A stretch of 64,000 nt of DNA from NCBI GenBank assembly GCA_016787415.1, contig JAEUUT010000229.1, positions 1-64,000 on the forward strand, read 5' to 3'. The position numbers and the translations under genes are program-made. The stretch is from Saprospiraceae bacterium. Lineage in GTDB: Bacteria > Bacteroidota > Bacteroidia > Chitinophagales > Saprospiraceae. Below, piece by piece: positions 53,067 to 62,596 of the stretch. The notes beneath the pieces were generated by a model. It did not search any database. It saw only the letters and a list, made by a program, of their open reading frames with translations, and was not told the origin of the DNA. The number at the start of each line of letters is the position of its first letter. The first letter of the stretch is position 1.

Positions 53067-55718
53067 CTACACTTCCTCCAGTTTCTTCGTCACCACTTCC
53101 TTGCCCTCCACCGTCGCTTTGCGACCGAACAGCAACCCGCCGCCATCGGCATCGATGAGCACCGTATCGCCTTTTTGGTAGTCGCCGGCCAGCATGTGTT
53201 TGGCCAGTTCGTTCACCAGTTCGCGTTGCAGGGTGCGTTTCAGCGGACGCGCGCCAAATTGCGGGTCGAAACCCTCATCCACCAGCACACGGGCAGCGGC
53301 TTTGGTAACGTCCAGTTGCAGTTCCTGGCGGGTAAGCATGTCGCGTACATCCTTGAGCAAGATGTCGAGAATTTGCGCCACCTGGCTTTTTTGCAGCGGA
53401 TGGAACACCACCACTTCATCGATCCGGTTGAGAAACTCGGGGCGCAGGTTCGTTTTCAGCGCATCCATCACTTCCGCCTTGGCTGTTTCGAAAATTTCGT
53501 GCTGGCGTTTTTCCGGCATGGTATCGAAATCCTCGAAGGCTTCCATAATGCGGTCGCTGGCCAGGTTGGAAGTCATGATGATGATCGTGTTCTTGAAATT
53601 GGCGGTGCGGCCCTTATTGTCGGTCAGGCGTCCGTCGTCGAGCACCTGCAACAGGATATTGAAGGTATCCGGGTGCGCTTTTTCAATTTCATCCAGCAAC
53701 ACAATCGAGTATGGACGGCGGCGTACGGCTTCAGTCAGTTGGCCGCCTTCGTCGTAGCCCACATAGCCCGGAGGCGCTCCCACAAGGCGCGACACGCTGT
53801 GTTTTTCCTGGTACTCCGACATATCGATGCGGGTGATGGCTTTTTCGTCGTCGAACAGCACGTCGGCCAGCGCTTTGGCCAGTTCCGTTTTACCCACACC
53901 CGTCGGGCCGCAGAAAATGAACGAACCGATGGGTTTGTCGGGGTCGCTCAGTCCGGCGCGGCTGCGACGGATGGCGTCGGATACAGCCACTACGGCTTCA
54001 TCCTGCCCGATCACCCGTTTGTGCATTTCCGATTCGAGGTGCAGCAGGCGTTCTTTTTCGCCTTTCATCATTTTGGCCAGCGGAATGCCCGTCCAGCGCG
54101 CCACCACTTCCGCGATGTCGTTGGAAGTCACCGTTTGGGTAGTGAGGCGGGTTTCGGGCGCCAGTTCGGCCAGTTTCTCCTCGGCGGCTTTCAGCATGGC
54201 TTCCTGCGCCGGGATGTCCTGGTATTTGATGCGCGAGGCCACTTCCAGATTGCCTTCGCGCTCGGCGCGCTGGTACTGGAGTTTGAATTCTTCCAGTTTT
54301 TGCTTGCAGTTCTGGATGGCTTCCACGATTTCTTTTTCAGAAGTCCATTTGGCGCGGATGCTGTCGAGTTTTTCACGCAGGTCCTGGATTTGTTTGTTCA
54401 GGGCTTCCAGTTTGCGCGTGTCGTTGTCGCGTTTGATGGCTTCGCGCTCGATTTCAAGTTGGCGCATCTGCCGATCCAGTTTGTCCACCTCTTCAGGCAC
54501 GGAGTCGAGTTCGAGGCGCAGTTTGGCGGCGGCCTCGTCGATCAGGTCGATGGCCTTGTCGGGCAGTTTCCGTTCGGAAATGTACCGGTGCGAGAGTTCG
54601 GCAGCGGCCACAACGGCTTCGTCAAGAATCTGCACCTTGTGGTAGTTTTCGTATTTCTCCCGAATACCGCGCAGGATGGAAATGGTGTCTTCCATGCTGG
54701 GTTCGTCGACGTATACGGCCTGAAAACGGCGTTCGAGCGCTTTGTCCGACTCGAAATATTTCTGGTATTCATCAAGCGTGGTAGCGCCGATGGTGCGGAG
54801 TTCGCCGCGGGCCAGTGCCGGTTTCAGGATATTGGCGGCGTCCATAGCGCCTTGTCCGCCGCCGGCGCCTACGAGCGTGTGAATCTCGTCGATAAACAGG
54901 ATAACCTGCTCGTTGGAGTCGACTACTTCCTTGATAACGGCTTTGAGGCGTTCTTCAAATTCGCCTTTGTATTTGGCGCCGGCGATGAGTGCCGACAGGT
55001 CGAGGCTGAAAATCTTTTTCCCGGCCAGGGTTTCCGGTACGTCGTGTTTTACAATCCGCCAGGCGATACCTTCCACGATAGCCGTTTTACCCACACCGGG
55101 GTCGCCGATGATGACAGGGTTGTTCTTTTTCCGGCGGCTGAGGATGTGCAGCACGCGGCGAATTTCTTCGTCGCGGCCGATCACAGGGTCGAGTTTGCCA
55201 TTTTCGGCTTGCTCGGTCAGGTTGATGGCGTATTTCTGCAAGGCATTGTACACGTGATCGGTGGTTTGCTCGGTCACTTTCCGGCCTTTGCGCAGTTCCT
55301 TGACGGCTGCGGTGAGGGCATCGACTGTGGCGCCGCTTTCGCGCAGGAGGCGGGAGGTTTTGTCGTTTCCTTTGGCAATACCGAGCAGCAGGAGTTCGAG
55401 TGAAATGTATTCATCACCGAAATCCTTGAGCATGGCTTTGGCCGTTGAAATGGCTTTGTTAGCCTCATTGGTGAGGTACTGCTTGTCGGAGCCCTGCACC
55501 CGGGGCGTTTCCCAGATGAGTTTGTCGAGTTCTTCCTCGAAGCGCGCCATGTTGACGCCGGTTTTTTTCAGGAGAAAATCGGTCACGGAGTCGTCGGCAT
55601 TGAGAATGCCTTTGAGCAAGTGGGCGCTGTCGACGCTTTGCTGCTCATAGCCCGCCGCGATTTGCTGCGCCTGAAGAATGGCTTCCTGGGCTTTTATGGT
55701 GAAATTATCGTAGGTCAT
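53067..55718 (-). CDS. clpB: ATP-dependent chaperone ClpB
   Basis: The 883-residue product has the Clp N domain (about 1-145), AAA-1 with GDPGVGKTAI and a long coiled-coil M domain (about 400-540). AAA-2 carries GPTGVGKTEL. ClpB unfolds aggregated proteins with DnaK in the cytoplasm. The M domain distinguishes it from ClpA/ClpC. There is no ClpP-binding IGF loop expected or seen. It starts at ATG 55718. A 742-residue frame on the other strand is a shadow of this gene. Confidence 0.97.
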   Translation of the reverse strand: MTYDNFTIKAQEAILQAQQIAAGYEQQSVDSAHLLKGILNADDSVTDFLLKKTGVNMARFEEELDKLIWETPRVQGSDKQYLTNEANKAISTAKAMLKDFGDEYISLELLLLGIAKGNDKTSRLLRESGATVDALTAAVKELRKGRKVTEQTTDHVYNALQKYAINLTEQAENGKLDPVIGRDEEIRRVLHILSRRKKNNPVIIGDPGVGKTAIVEGIAWRIVKHDVPETLAGKKIFSLDLSALIAGAKYKGEFEERLKAVIKEVVDSNEQVILFIDEIHTLVGAGGGQGAMDAANILKPALARGELRTIGATTLDEYQKYFESDKALERRFQAVYVDEPSMEDTISILRGIREKYENYHKVQILDEAVVAAAELSHRYISERKLPDKAIDLIDEAAAKLRLELDSVPEEVDKLDRQMRQLEIEREAIKRDNDTRKLEALNKQIQDLREKLDSIRAKWTSEKEIVEAIQNCKQKLEEFKLQYQRAEREGNLEVASRIKYQDIPAQEAMLKAAEEKLAELAPETRLTTQTVTSNDIAEVVARWTGIPLAKMMKGEKERLLHLESEMHKRVIGQDEAVVAVSDAIRRSRAGLSDPDKPIGSFIFCGPTGVGKTELAKALADVLFDDEKAITRIDMSEYQEKHSVSRLVGAPPGYVGYDEGGQLTEAVRRRPYSIVLLDEIEKAHPDTFNILLQVLDDGRLTDNKGRTANFKNTIIIMTSNLASDRIMEAFEDFDTMPEKRQHEIFETAKAEVMDALKTNLRPEFLNRIDEVVVFHPLQKSQVAQILDILLKDVRDMLTRQELQLDVTKAAARVLVDEGFDPQFGARPLKRTLQRELVNELAKHMLAGDYQKGDTVLIDADGGGLLFGRKATVEGKEVVTKKLEEV

Positions 55719-56265
55719 TATGTGGATGGATGTGTTTTGGAATGTTATGTTTGGGGGAGGTTGTGTTTTTGTGTTTTTGTTTTTTGGTGTTTTTGGGGTG
55801 TTTCATGCTTGGTAATCCGTCTTTGTTTCAGGGCGGTAATATAGTTTTATGGCATATTGCTGGACGTCAAACTAAGACTGTCCAGCAGTGTATGCCCTTA
55901 CTTGCTATAACACTTGGTCAGCATTCATTCAAAAAATAGAGCGCGCACCCCTTTGCCTCTTGCCCCTTGTTTCTTGCCTCTTGCCCCTTACAGCCTGCTC
56001 TACGCCGGGTAAATGTACCCCTGCATGCTCCTTTTTATCAAATTTATTTCCAAACTAAAAACGGATGCCTGTGGCTGAAAATGTGGCAGTTTTTAGGCAT
56101 TTAAAGAGCCATTTTGACCGAAAACAGACGAGGCGGGTGACGATTTGGCGGCCCGAAGAAAAGTCCTCGAAATCAGTTTGTTATTTCTACGAAACCACAA
56201 TAAACCTTCCGTTCATTTGGCAGTCCAAATTCTTCCAAACCGTTTTATTCTTTTATCCTGACAAA
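55719..56265. other. Intergenic region upstream of clpB and the T9SS hydrolase gene
   Basis: The stretch 55735-55805 is very rich in G and T. A hairpin with arms 55851-55865 and 55880-55896 (GGCATATTGCTGGAC and its near complement) follows, then a heptamer array (separate entry). No gene is supported here: the open frame upstream of the hydrolase (back to 56065) has no family character. No exact promoter box was found. Confidence 0.5.
55953..55993. repeat. Heptamer array, TTGCCTC type, single arm
   Basis: There are five units of 7 bases (TTGCCTC, TTGCCCC, TTGTTTC, TTGCCTC, TTGCCCC) and a degenerate sixth. No inverted partner was found. Confidence 0.8.
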
Positions 56266-58440
56266 ATGAAAAACATCTTACTACTCCTCTGCCTTGCATT
56301 CCCTTTTTTGTTGAACGCCCAAACCAACGTCCGAGGCTGGTATGCCGACGGTCAGGTATGGATTGTTTGGGAAGTATCTTCTCCATTGCCCGACTGGTAC
56401 TCCATATATGTACGCCCGTCTGTGTTTACATCCACTACAGATGCGATTCGCGTAGGCAAATTGCACAAATTTGAATACGCCTGCGCACAACTCAAGGAGC
56501 AGATTGATACCAGTGCAACGCCACGCATACCTGCACCGTTGGGCTCGGGCAAATACCAGTTGGCGCCCAATGAAGCGCTTTTTGTATTTACGCCACACCA
56601 GCAAGGCGCTCTGTATTTTGCCGTAGCGGCCAACGATGCCACCACGGTAACCATAGGGCAAAACATCACGGCATTGCCTGTGCCGTTTCAGTACCATCCG
56701 GATACCGACCCGGTAGAATGCCATTTGCAGGCTGTTTTTCCTTCACCTTTTGCATTGGGGTTCAATTGCCTGGCGTTCATGATGTGGGCCGACGGGCGGC
56801 AGAACCAGTGGGAGAGTCGGCCCGATTTCCCGATAATGGCCAACGGCGCGAAGAACGGGATGCCGAGTTTGTTCATGATTTCAGTACCTATAGGACTCGA
56901 TACCACACAAGCCTTTCCATTGTCGGTATGGCTGCATGGCGGCGGCGGCACCGCGCGGCAGTCGCTGGCGGGTAGTCGACCAGAGGCGAACATACGCCCC
57001 GAAGCAGGTATTTTGCTGAGCCATGATGATAACCTGATTGGTTGGCGAGGTGTCGTACCCCCATTTATTGATATGCCTTCCTGGCATTTCGGTTGGAGAA
57101 AAAATTACGACCCGTTCCAGTCCAACAACCTGCCAAGCGAGCCTGATACCATCGTCAATTATACCCAACGGCGCTACTGGTGGATAGACGAATGGCTTAT
57201 CAAACATTTCAATATTGATTCTACCCGCATCCAGGTACACGGGCATAGTATGGGTTCGGCCGGTTCTATTGCTCTTGTGAAATGCAATCCAAACCACTAC
57301 GCTTCGGCTACCATTTACAACAGCGGACTGGCAGGGCCAGAGCCTGGCTCCAATATCGCAGTGTTGGGTGAGGTGTCGCAGAACTTTCCGACCAATTTGA
57401 CCGACCGCAACGGCGCAACCGTCCGTTTAGGCAACTTGTTTAACCTGACCGACAATTGTGCTCCGGAGCGCGACTGGCCCATCATCCGCCACTGGCACGG
57501 CAAAAACGATATGAATGCTACGATGCACTGGAGTCCGCTGGTAGTAGAAAATTTCCGGATAGCCGATTCCCTGGGCACTGGCGTTCAAAGTATGTGGAGC
57601 GAACGTGATCACAACATAGATATGGCGCCCGATTTTAATGACCATTGGATTCAGGGCGTTCCGCCCGATCAGCAAACGGCGCTCGATAACGTCAATTACC
57701 CGGAATCGCGCTTCCGCAGCAACCAATCCTACCCGGCATTTTTTAACCACCGGCTTGACCCTCAAAACAATGACCCTGGCACTGGCCTGATCGGCATCAA
57801 CAACGGCGATGGCGACAACTGGGGCGCCTGGGGCGGCTACCACCGCTGGGAAACCGCAACACTCGTTGAACAGGCAGGTATCTGGAGCGTGGTGGCATGG
57901 CTGGAATCGGGCGCGGTATTTCCCAACGACAACTGTCCGAACAACAGCCTTTCAGCCGATGTAGCCATTCGCCGCCCGCAACTGTTCAAGCCTGCTACTG
58001 GCGCCGCTCTGCAATGGCAAGTGCGGGAAGTGGGCAGCAGCGCCATCCTGCAATCGGGGCAGGTAAATGTGCAGGATGACGACCTGGTAGTGATTCCACA
58101 GGTGACGGTGTATCGGGAAGATATACGGCGGGTGCGCATCATTGTAGCCGACCCCAGCGTGGCAACAAGCCAGCCCGTAGCAACAGAAACGCTGGCGCTG
58201 GCGCCCAACCCGGGCTCCGGCTCGTTCTCGCTGGAATGGGACAATACAGAATTCGCAGCATCCGCTTTGGTCGATCTGATGTCTGTTTCCGGGGAAAAAG
58301 TAGTTTCCAGAAGCGTTTCAATACAGGGCGGCCATAACCGCATTACACTCGAGGGGCTTGAACCCCTGCCTGCGGGTATCTATCAGGTGGTGATAAATAC
58401 CGGGAAAAAGATCGGCGCTGCACGGTGGGTGAAATTGTAA
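56266..58440 (+). CDS. T9SS-secreted alpha/beta hydrolase
   Basis: The 724-residue product has a signal peptide (MKNILLLLCLAFPFLLNAQ), a beta-rich N-terminal part (to about 200) and an alpha/beta hydrolase domain. The nucleophile motif is VHGHSMGSAG, and conserved HWHGKNDMNATMHW follows. A T9SS type A tail ends it (LALAPNPGSGSFSLEW ... LPAGIYQVVIN). The fold resembles prolyl-oligopeptidase-like or esterase enzymes; the substrate is unknown. It lies 54 bases before an alpha-amylase lipoprotein gene, so both may degrade polymers outside the cell. ATG 56266 was chosen by the signal peptide. Confidence 0.82.
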   Translation: MKNILLLLCLAFPFLLNAQTNVRGWYADGQVWIVWEVSSPLPDWYSIYVRPSVFTSTTDAIRVGKLHKFEYACAQLKEQIDTSATPRIPAPLGSGKYQLAPNEALFVFTPHQQGALYFAVAANDATTVTIGQNITALPVPFQYHPDTDPVECHLQAVFPSPFALGFNCLAFMMWADGRQNQWESRPDFPIMANGAKNGMPSLFMISVPIGLDTTQAFPLSVWLHGGGGTARQSLAGSRPEANIRPEAGILLSHDDNLIGWRGVVPPFIDMPSWHFGWRKNYDPFQSNNLPSEPDTIVNYTQRRYWWIDEWLIKHFNIDSTRIQVHGHSMGSAGSIALVKCNPNHYASATIYNSGLAGPEPGSNIAVLGEVSQNFPTNLTDRNGATVRLGNLFNLTDNCAPERDWPIIRHWHGKNDMNATMHWSPLVVENFRIADSLGTGVQSMWSERDHNIDMAPDFNDHWIQGVPPDQQTALDNVNYPESRFRSNQSYPAFFNHRLDPQNNDPGTGLIGINNGDGDNWGAWGGYHRWETATLVEQAGIWSVVAWLESGAVFPNDNCPNNSLSADVAIRRPQLFKPATGAALQWQVREVGSSAILQSGQVNVQDDDLVVIPQVTVYREDIRRVRIIVADPSVATSQPVATETLALAPNPGSGSFSLEWDNTEFAASALVDLMSVSGEKVVSRSVSIQGGHNRITLEGLEPLPAGIYQVVINTGKKIGAARWVKL

Positions 58441-58494
58441 TGCCCACATTTGCCACAGCCCCGATAACTTGCACCCCAAAATAATACCGACCGT

Positions 58495-60159
58495 ATGAAT
58501 CGTATTTCTCTGCTCGCAACACTATTGTTGCTTGGCCTGGCTGCCTGTACCACTTCCCGACAGGCAGCCACATCAAGCCCTCAAACTCCTTTTTTCTGGG
58601 AAAATGCCAATGTGTATTTCATGCTCACCGACCGTTTTTACAACGGGAATCCTAAAAATGACTTGCAGTTTGGCCGTACCCGCCCCACCGCCACTTTGCG
58701 CGGTTTTATGGGCGGCGACATCAAAGGCATTACCCAAAAACTGGAAGAAGGGTATTTCGATCAATTGGGCATAACGGCTATCTGGTTTACACCCGTACTC
58801 GAACAAATCCATGATGCAGTAGATGAAGGCACCGGCGCTACTTACGGGTTTCATGGCTACTGGACCAAAGACTGGACGCGCCTCGACCCCAATTTCGGTA
58901 CGGAAAAAGAACTGGCTGAACTCGTCAAAAAAGCCCATCAGCGTGGCATACGGGTCATTATGGATGTGGTAGTAAACCATACCGGCCCCGTTACGACGCA
59001 AGACCCTGTGTGGGACGGATGGGTCAGAACCGAGCCGACTTGCACGTACAAGGATTACCAGTCGAATATTGAATGTACGCTGGTAAAAAACCTGCCCGAT
59101 GTAAAAACGGAAAGTAATACGCCCGTAGAAATCCCCGCTTTCCTGGCCGAAAAATGGAAAAATGAAGGGCGATACAAAAAAGAAATGGCCGAACTCGATG
59201 CGTTTTTTCAGCGCAGCGGCTACCCGCGCATCCCGCGCTACTACCTGATGAAATGGCTTACCGACTACGTCCGGCAATATGGCATCGACGGCTACCGCTG
59301 CGATACGGCCAAACACGTGGAAGAAACGGTGTGGGCGGAGTTGCGCAAAGAAGCCGACCTGGCATTTGCCGACTGGAAAAAAGCGCACCCCAAACAAGTA
59401 CTCGACAACAACGGGTTTTATATGGTAGGCGAGGTATATAACTACAATATTTCCAGCACTCGCAACTACAATTTCGGCGACAAAACAGTAGATTTTTACA
59501 GCAATGGTTTCAACAGTCTCATCAATTTTGAACTGAAAGGCGACGCTGTAAACAGTTATGAAAACCTGTTTACCAAATACTCCATCCTGCTGCATGGCAG
59601 CCTGGAAGGCAAAAGTGTGCTCAACTACATGTCGTCGCATGATGATGGCTCCCCTTTTGACGCACGGCGAATGAAACCCATGGAAACGGCCACCAAACTA
59701 TTGTTGTGTCCCGGCGCTTCCCAAATTTATTATGGTGACGAAACCAGCCGCTCGCTGGTGATAGCAGGCGCCCAGGGCGACGCCACCCTCCGCTCGTTTA
59801 TGAACTGGGACGAACTCGCCGCCAATGTCGAACGCAATGGCTTCAAAACACAGGAAGTGCTGGCCCACTGGCAAAAACTTGGGCGTTTCCGCCGCGCGCA
59901 CCCTGCTGTCGGCGCGGGCGTGCATGCCATGCTATCCAACAAACCCTATATATTCAAAAGAACTTTTCAGTCCGGGAGTTTCCACGACGCCGTAGTGGTC
60001 GGCATCGATTTGCCCAAAGGCGAAAAAACGATCGACACACAAGATGTCTTTCCCGAAGGTACCCTGCTACAGGATTATTATTCGAGCCAACAGGTGAAAG
60101 TAGAGAATGGAAAAGTTCGGCTGAATTCGGCATGGGGAATGGTGTTGCTGGGCAGTTAG
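58495..60159 (+). CDS. GH13 alpha-amylase family lipoprotein
   Basis: The 554-residue product has a lipoprotein signal with LAAC (Cys18). The GH13 barrel follows: VYFMLTDRFYNG and DVVVNHT are present, the nucleophile is Asp270 (GYRCDTAKH), the acid/base is Glu313 (MVGEVYN) and Asp383 lies in SSHDDG. It should hydrolyse alpha-glucans at the cell surface or in the periplasm. It is next to the T9SS hydrolase gene, probably in one transcript. The stop TAG adjoins a heptamer array. Confidence 0.93.
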   Translation: MNRISLLATLLLLGLAACTTSRQAATSSPQTPFFWENANVYFMLTDRFYNGNPKNDLQFGRTRPTATLRGFMGGDIKGITQKLEEGYFDQLGITAIWFTPVLEQIHDAVDEGTGATYGFHGYWTKDWTRLDPNFGTEKELAELVKKAHQRGIRVIMDVVVNHTGPVTTQDPVWDGWVRTEPTCTYKDYQSNIECTLVKNLPDVKTESNTPVEIPAFLAEKWKNEGRYKKEMAELDAFFQRSGYPRIPRYYLMKWLTDYVRQYGIDGYRCDTAKHVEETVWAELRKEADLAFADWKKAHPKQVLDNNGFYMVGEVYNYNISSTRNYNFGDKTVDFYSNGFNSLINFELKGDAVNSYENLFTKYSILLHGSLEGKSVLNYMSSHDDGSPFDARRMKPMETATKLLLCPGASQIYYGDETSRSLVIAGAQGDATLRSFMNWDELAANVERNGFKTQEVLAHWQKLGRFRRAHPAVGAGVHAMLSNKPYIFKRTFQSGSFHDAVVVGIDLPKGEKTIDTQDVFPEGTLLQDYYSSQQVKVENGKVRLNSAWGMVLLGS

Positions 60160-60366
60160 TTATCTGTTATCTGTTATTGGTTATCAGCGGTGGTAAGGAG
60201 ACCATCTGTACTTGTCATCAGTTATCTGTTATCAGTTATCTGTTATCAGGGGTGATAAGGAGACCATCCGCTCAATTATTATGGCCATACAAACACCAAT
60301 ACCAAACAATTGAGTAGATGGTCTCTTTACCACCCCTAATAACAGATAACTGATAACAAATAACTA
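60160..60366. repeat. Heptamer-armed hairpin element, TTATCAG type, with doubled left arm
   Basis: Two left arrays (60160-60187 and 60211-60249) are each followed by GGTGGTAAGGAGACCAT or a close variant. Only one right arm pairs with them (about 60308-60366). The stem of the inner copy covers about 55 bases. The left arm appears to have been duplicated. It fills the gap between two plus-strand genes. Confidence 0.85.
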
Positions 60367-60388
60367 ATCTACGGAAGAATATTTCTGC

Positions 60389-60396
60389 TACATTTG
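60389..60396 (+). promoter_or_regulatory. Predicted -7 box for the glycine-rich gene
   Basis: TACATTTG lies 58 bases before ATG 60454 and 23 bases beyond the repeat element. No TTG box was found at the usual spacing. Confidence 0.4.
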
Positions 60397-60453
60397 CAAA
60401 GACCGAAATTTTTAGGAACCAATTTCACTTCATTGCAAAACGAATCACCTGTT

Positions 60454-60810
60454 ATGAAAAACACCTTACTTTCTTCGGCAATTACATTGGTCGTTGGTTA
60501 CATCTGCAACAAATTCCTTCCTGCCGGCTCTGCAACATGGGCAGTGCCTGTGGTCAGCGCTGTAGCAGGCATATTGCTCAAGCAAACACCTAAAGACGGC
60601 GCCATTTCCGGTGCTGCAGGTGGTGGTGTGCTGGGCGCAATTCTCGGCGCTACGGGCGACGCCGGACTGGGCGGACTGCTGGGAGGTATGTTGGGAGATA
60701 GTGGCGGACTCTTGAGTTCTTTGCTGGGTGGCGGCGTATTGGGTGGCGCCGGTGGCGGTATTGGCGGCTTCCTGCAAGGTATGCTGAACAAAGGCGCTGC
60801 GGCTTCCTGA
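60454..60810 (+). CDS. Small glycine-rich membrane protein
   Basis: The 118-residue product has two hydrophobic segments near the N-terminus (SSAITLVVGYICNKFLP and WAVPVVSAVAGILL). A long Gly/Ala/Leu stretch follows, with glycine-zipper spacing (GGGVLGAILGATGDAGLGGLLGGMLG). It is not recognised. Glycine zippers occur in channel-forming and toxin-like membrane proteins, but also in structural ones. A frame back to 60394 was rejected because ATG 60454 opens the hydrophobic segment. A hairpin follows the gene. Confidence 0.65.
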   Translation: MKNTLLSSAITLVVGYICNKFLPAGSATWAVPVVSAVAGILLKQTPKDGAISGAAGGGVLGAILGATGDAGLGGLLGGMLGDSGGLLSSLLGGGVLGGAGGGIGGFLQGMLNKGAAAS

Positions 60811-60822
60811 TTTCAGACGGAA

Positions 60823-60854
60823 CCACTATCCGGTTTTCGGCCGCCGGATAGTGG
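60823..60854. terminator. Hairpin after the glycine-rich gene
   Basis: An 11-bp perfect stem (60823-60833 with 60844-60854) starts 12 bases past the stop. No T-run follows, so it may be only a weak terminator or a 3' RNA stabiliser. Confidence 0.5.
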
Positions 60855-60941
60855 CCTGATGATCGAACATTATGACACGATTCCGGTTTTATCAACTTTT
60901 AACTTCATCACCCCTGCTCAACCGTTCTACTAATCTTCTTT

Positions 60942-61649
60942 ATGAACAAAACCGCTGTCATCACCGGCGCTACCAAAGGCCTCGGCCGCGCACTGGCCGA
61001 AATTTTTGCTTCCAATGGATTTGATTTGTGTGTTTGCGCACGCACCGATGTCGATTTGCAGGCGATGGAAGCCGATTGGTCAGACCTGTATCCGGAGGTG
61101 CGATTGCATACTTTTCAAGCCGATTTGAGTAAAAAGTCGGAGACAATAGAATTTGCAGCCTTTGTGCGCGCCACCTGGCCCCGGCTTGATGTATTGATCA
61201 ACAACGCTGGTATTTACATTGGCGGTATGGTGTCGGATGAAAGGGAAGGCACCCTCGAAACCTTGCTGGAAACCAACCTGTACAGTGCCTATCACCTTAC
61301 GCGGGCGCTGCTGCCGCTGATGTTGCCCCATCGGGCAGGGCATATTTTCAATATGTGCTCTATTGCCAGTTTTATGGCCTATCCGAATGGCGGCTCTTAC
61401 AGCATTTCCAAGTTCGCACTGCTGGGCTTTTCCAAGGTATTGCGTGAAGAAATGAAACCGCATGGCATTAAAGTGACCAGCATTATGCCTGGCGCAGCCT
61501 GGTCTGATTCCTGGCGTGGTGTGACACTTCCGGAAGAACGGCTCATGCAGGCTTCCGATGTAGCAAAAGCCGTGTGGGGTTGTTATGATTTGTCGCCCGC
61601 TGCTGTGGTAGAGGAATTGATTTTGCGCCCGCAGTTGGGCGATTTGTGA
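60942..61649 (+). CDS. Short-chain dehydrogenase/reductase
   Basis: The 235-residue cytoplasmic product has the NAD(P)-binding motif TGATKGLG (8-15), NNAG (87-90) and the catalytic residues Tyr153 and Lys157 (YSISK), with Ser143 as likely partner. An Arg at residue 34 may favour NADP. It is of the usual SDR length and the substrate is not predictable. It is a single gene. Confidence 0.92.
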   Translation: MNKTAVITGATKGLGRALAEIFASNGFDLCVCARTDVDLQAMEADWSDLYPEVRLHTFQADLSKKSETIEFAAFVRATWPRLDVLINNAGIYIGGMVSDEREGTLETLLETNLYSAYHLTRALLPLMLPHRAGHIFNMCSIASFMAYPNGGSYSISKFALLGFSKVLREEMKPHGIKVTSIMPGAAWSDSWRGVTLPEERLMQASDVAKAVWGCYDLSPAAVVEELILRPQLGDL

Positions 61650-61724
61650 ATACAGTACCCGCCGATACTTAGGGGTGTACGAAGGGTTTATTTGGCTACG
61701 CCCCTTTTAGAGGGATGGGAACGC

Positions 61725-61751
61725 GGATTTTACGGATCAAGCGGATTTAAA
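61725..61751. repeat. Short array of 9-base GGAT units
   Basis: GGATTTTAC, GGATCAAGC and GGATTTAAA form a nonamer run matching the arms at 12401-12664 and 24605-24774. No paired second arm was found. It lies 11 bases before the TIGR02757 stop, between convergent genes. An imperfect hairpin with a T-run lies just before it (about 61669-61709). Confidence 0.75.
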
Positions 61752-61762
61752 CTGATTGGAAA

Positions 61763-62596
61763 TTAATTTTTACGGGTCATCCCTTGCCCAGTCCTGATAT
61801 CTATTTTCTCCAATACCCCCATCCCGAACAGCGCATAGTCGTATTTCACCGGATCCTCGGCATCGAAAGCGCGGAGGTTCTCTGTCAGTTCCAGCACTGC
61901 TTTCCAGTCGGCTTGGGGCCGCTGGAGCAGCCCGAGCCGACGGGCGACACGCTCCACATGCACGTCGAGCGGAATAAGCAATTGAGCGGGCTGTATTTGT
62001 TTCCACAATCCGAAATCTACCCCTGCGGCATCCCGACGCACCATCCAGCGCAAAAACATATTGAGGCGTTTGCAGGTAGAGCCGCGTTCGGGCGTGGCCA
62101 CGTGCTTGCGTGTGCGGTTGGGCGCATCCGGATGGTCGAAAAAGTCGTGGTGAAAACCCGCCAGCGCTCGTTCGGTAGTGCCGTCGCCGGGCTGCAAATG
62201 CCGGGCAAATGCCGTTTCTAGGGAATTGTTTTTCCTGTAATACTGCTGAAAAAACTCCAAAAACCACAGCGTATCGGTGGCCTGAAACGTGCGGTGTTTA
62301 AAATCAAGAAAACGGGCGCGATCCTGTTCGGTATGGTGCAAAATAAAATCGTGGGGCGCTTCGTCCATCAGTTCCACCAGCCGCCGGGCGCTCTGAATAA
62401 TGGTTTTGCGCTGCCCCCAGGCTAGTGTGGCCGCCCAAAAACCGACAATTTCACGATCCTGCAAGCCGTTAAAGCCATGCGGCAACGAAATCGGGTCGTC
62501 GGCAATAAAATCGGGTGTGTTGAACCGGCGAAATGCCGTTTCGAGCATTTCCGCCAGCCGGGCGCCATTGGAAGGGGTAGGCCAATCAGAATACAT
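61763..62596 (-). CDS. TIGR02757 (DUF2400) family protein
   Basis: The 277-residue product has the features I recall for TIGR02757: GFWAATLAWGQRKTIIQSARRL, KRLNMFLRWMVRR and IPLDVHVERVARRLGL. The HhH-like tail resembles the DNA glycosylase (endonuclease III) superfamily, but function is unknown. The start overlaps the end of lipA by 11 bases, so the two are probably translationally coupled. Confidence 0.85.
   Translation of the reverse strand: MYSDWPTPSNGARLAEMLETAFRRFNTPDFIADDPISLPHGFNGLQDREIVGFWAATLAWGQRKTIIQSARRLVELMDEAPHDFILHHTEQDRARFLDFKHRTFQATDTLWFLEFFQQYYRKNNSLETAFARHLQPGDGTTERALAGFHHDFFDHPDAPNRTRKHVATPERGSTCKRLNMFLRWMVRRDAAGVDFGLWKQIQPAQLLIPLDVHVERVARRLGLLQRPQADWKAVLELTENLRAFDAEDPVKYDYALFGMGVLEKIDIRTGQGMTRKN

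Noticed and set aside
53175..55403. 742-residue plus-strand frame
   Set aside because: It lies wholly antisense to clpB and has no family character; GC-rich third positions of clpB produce it.
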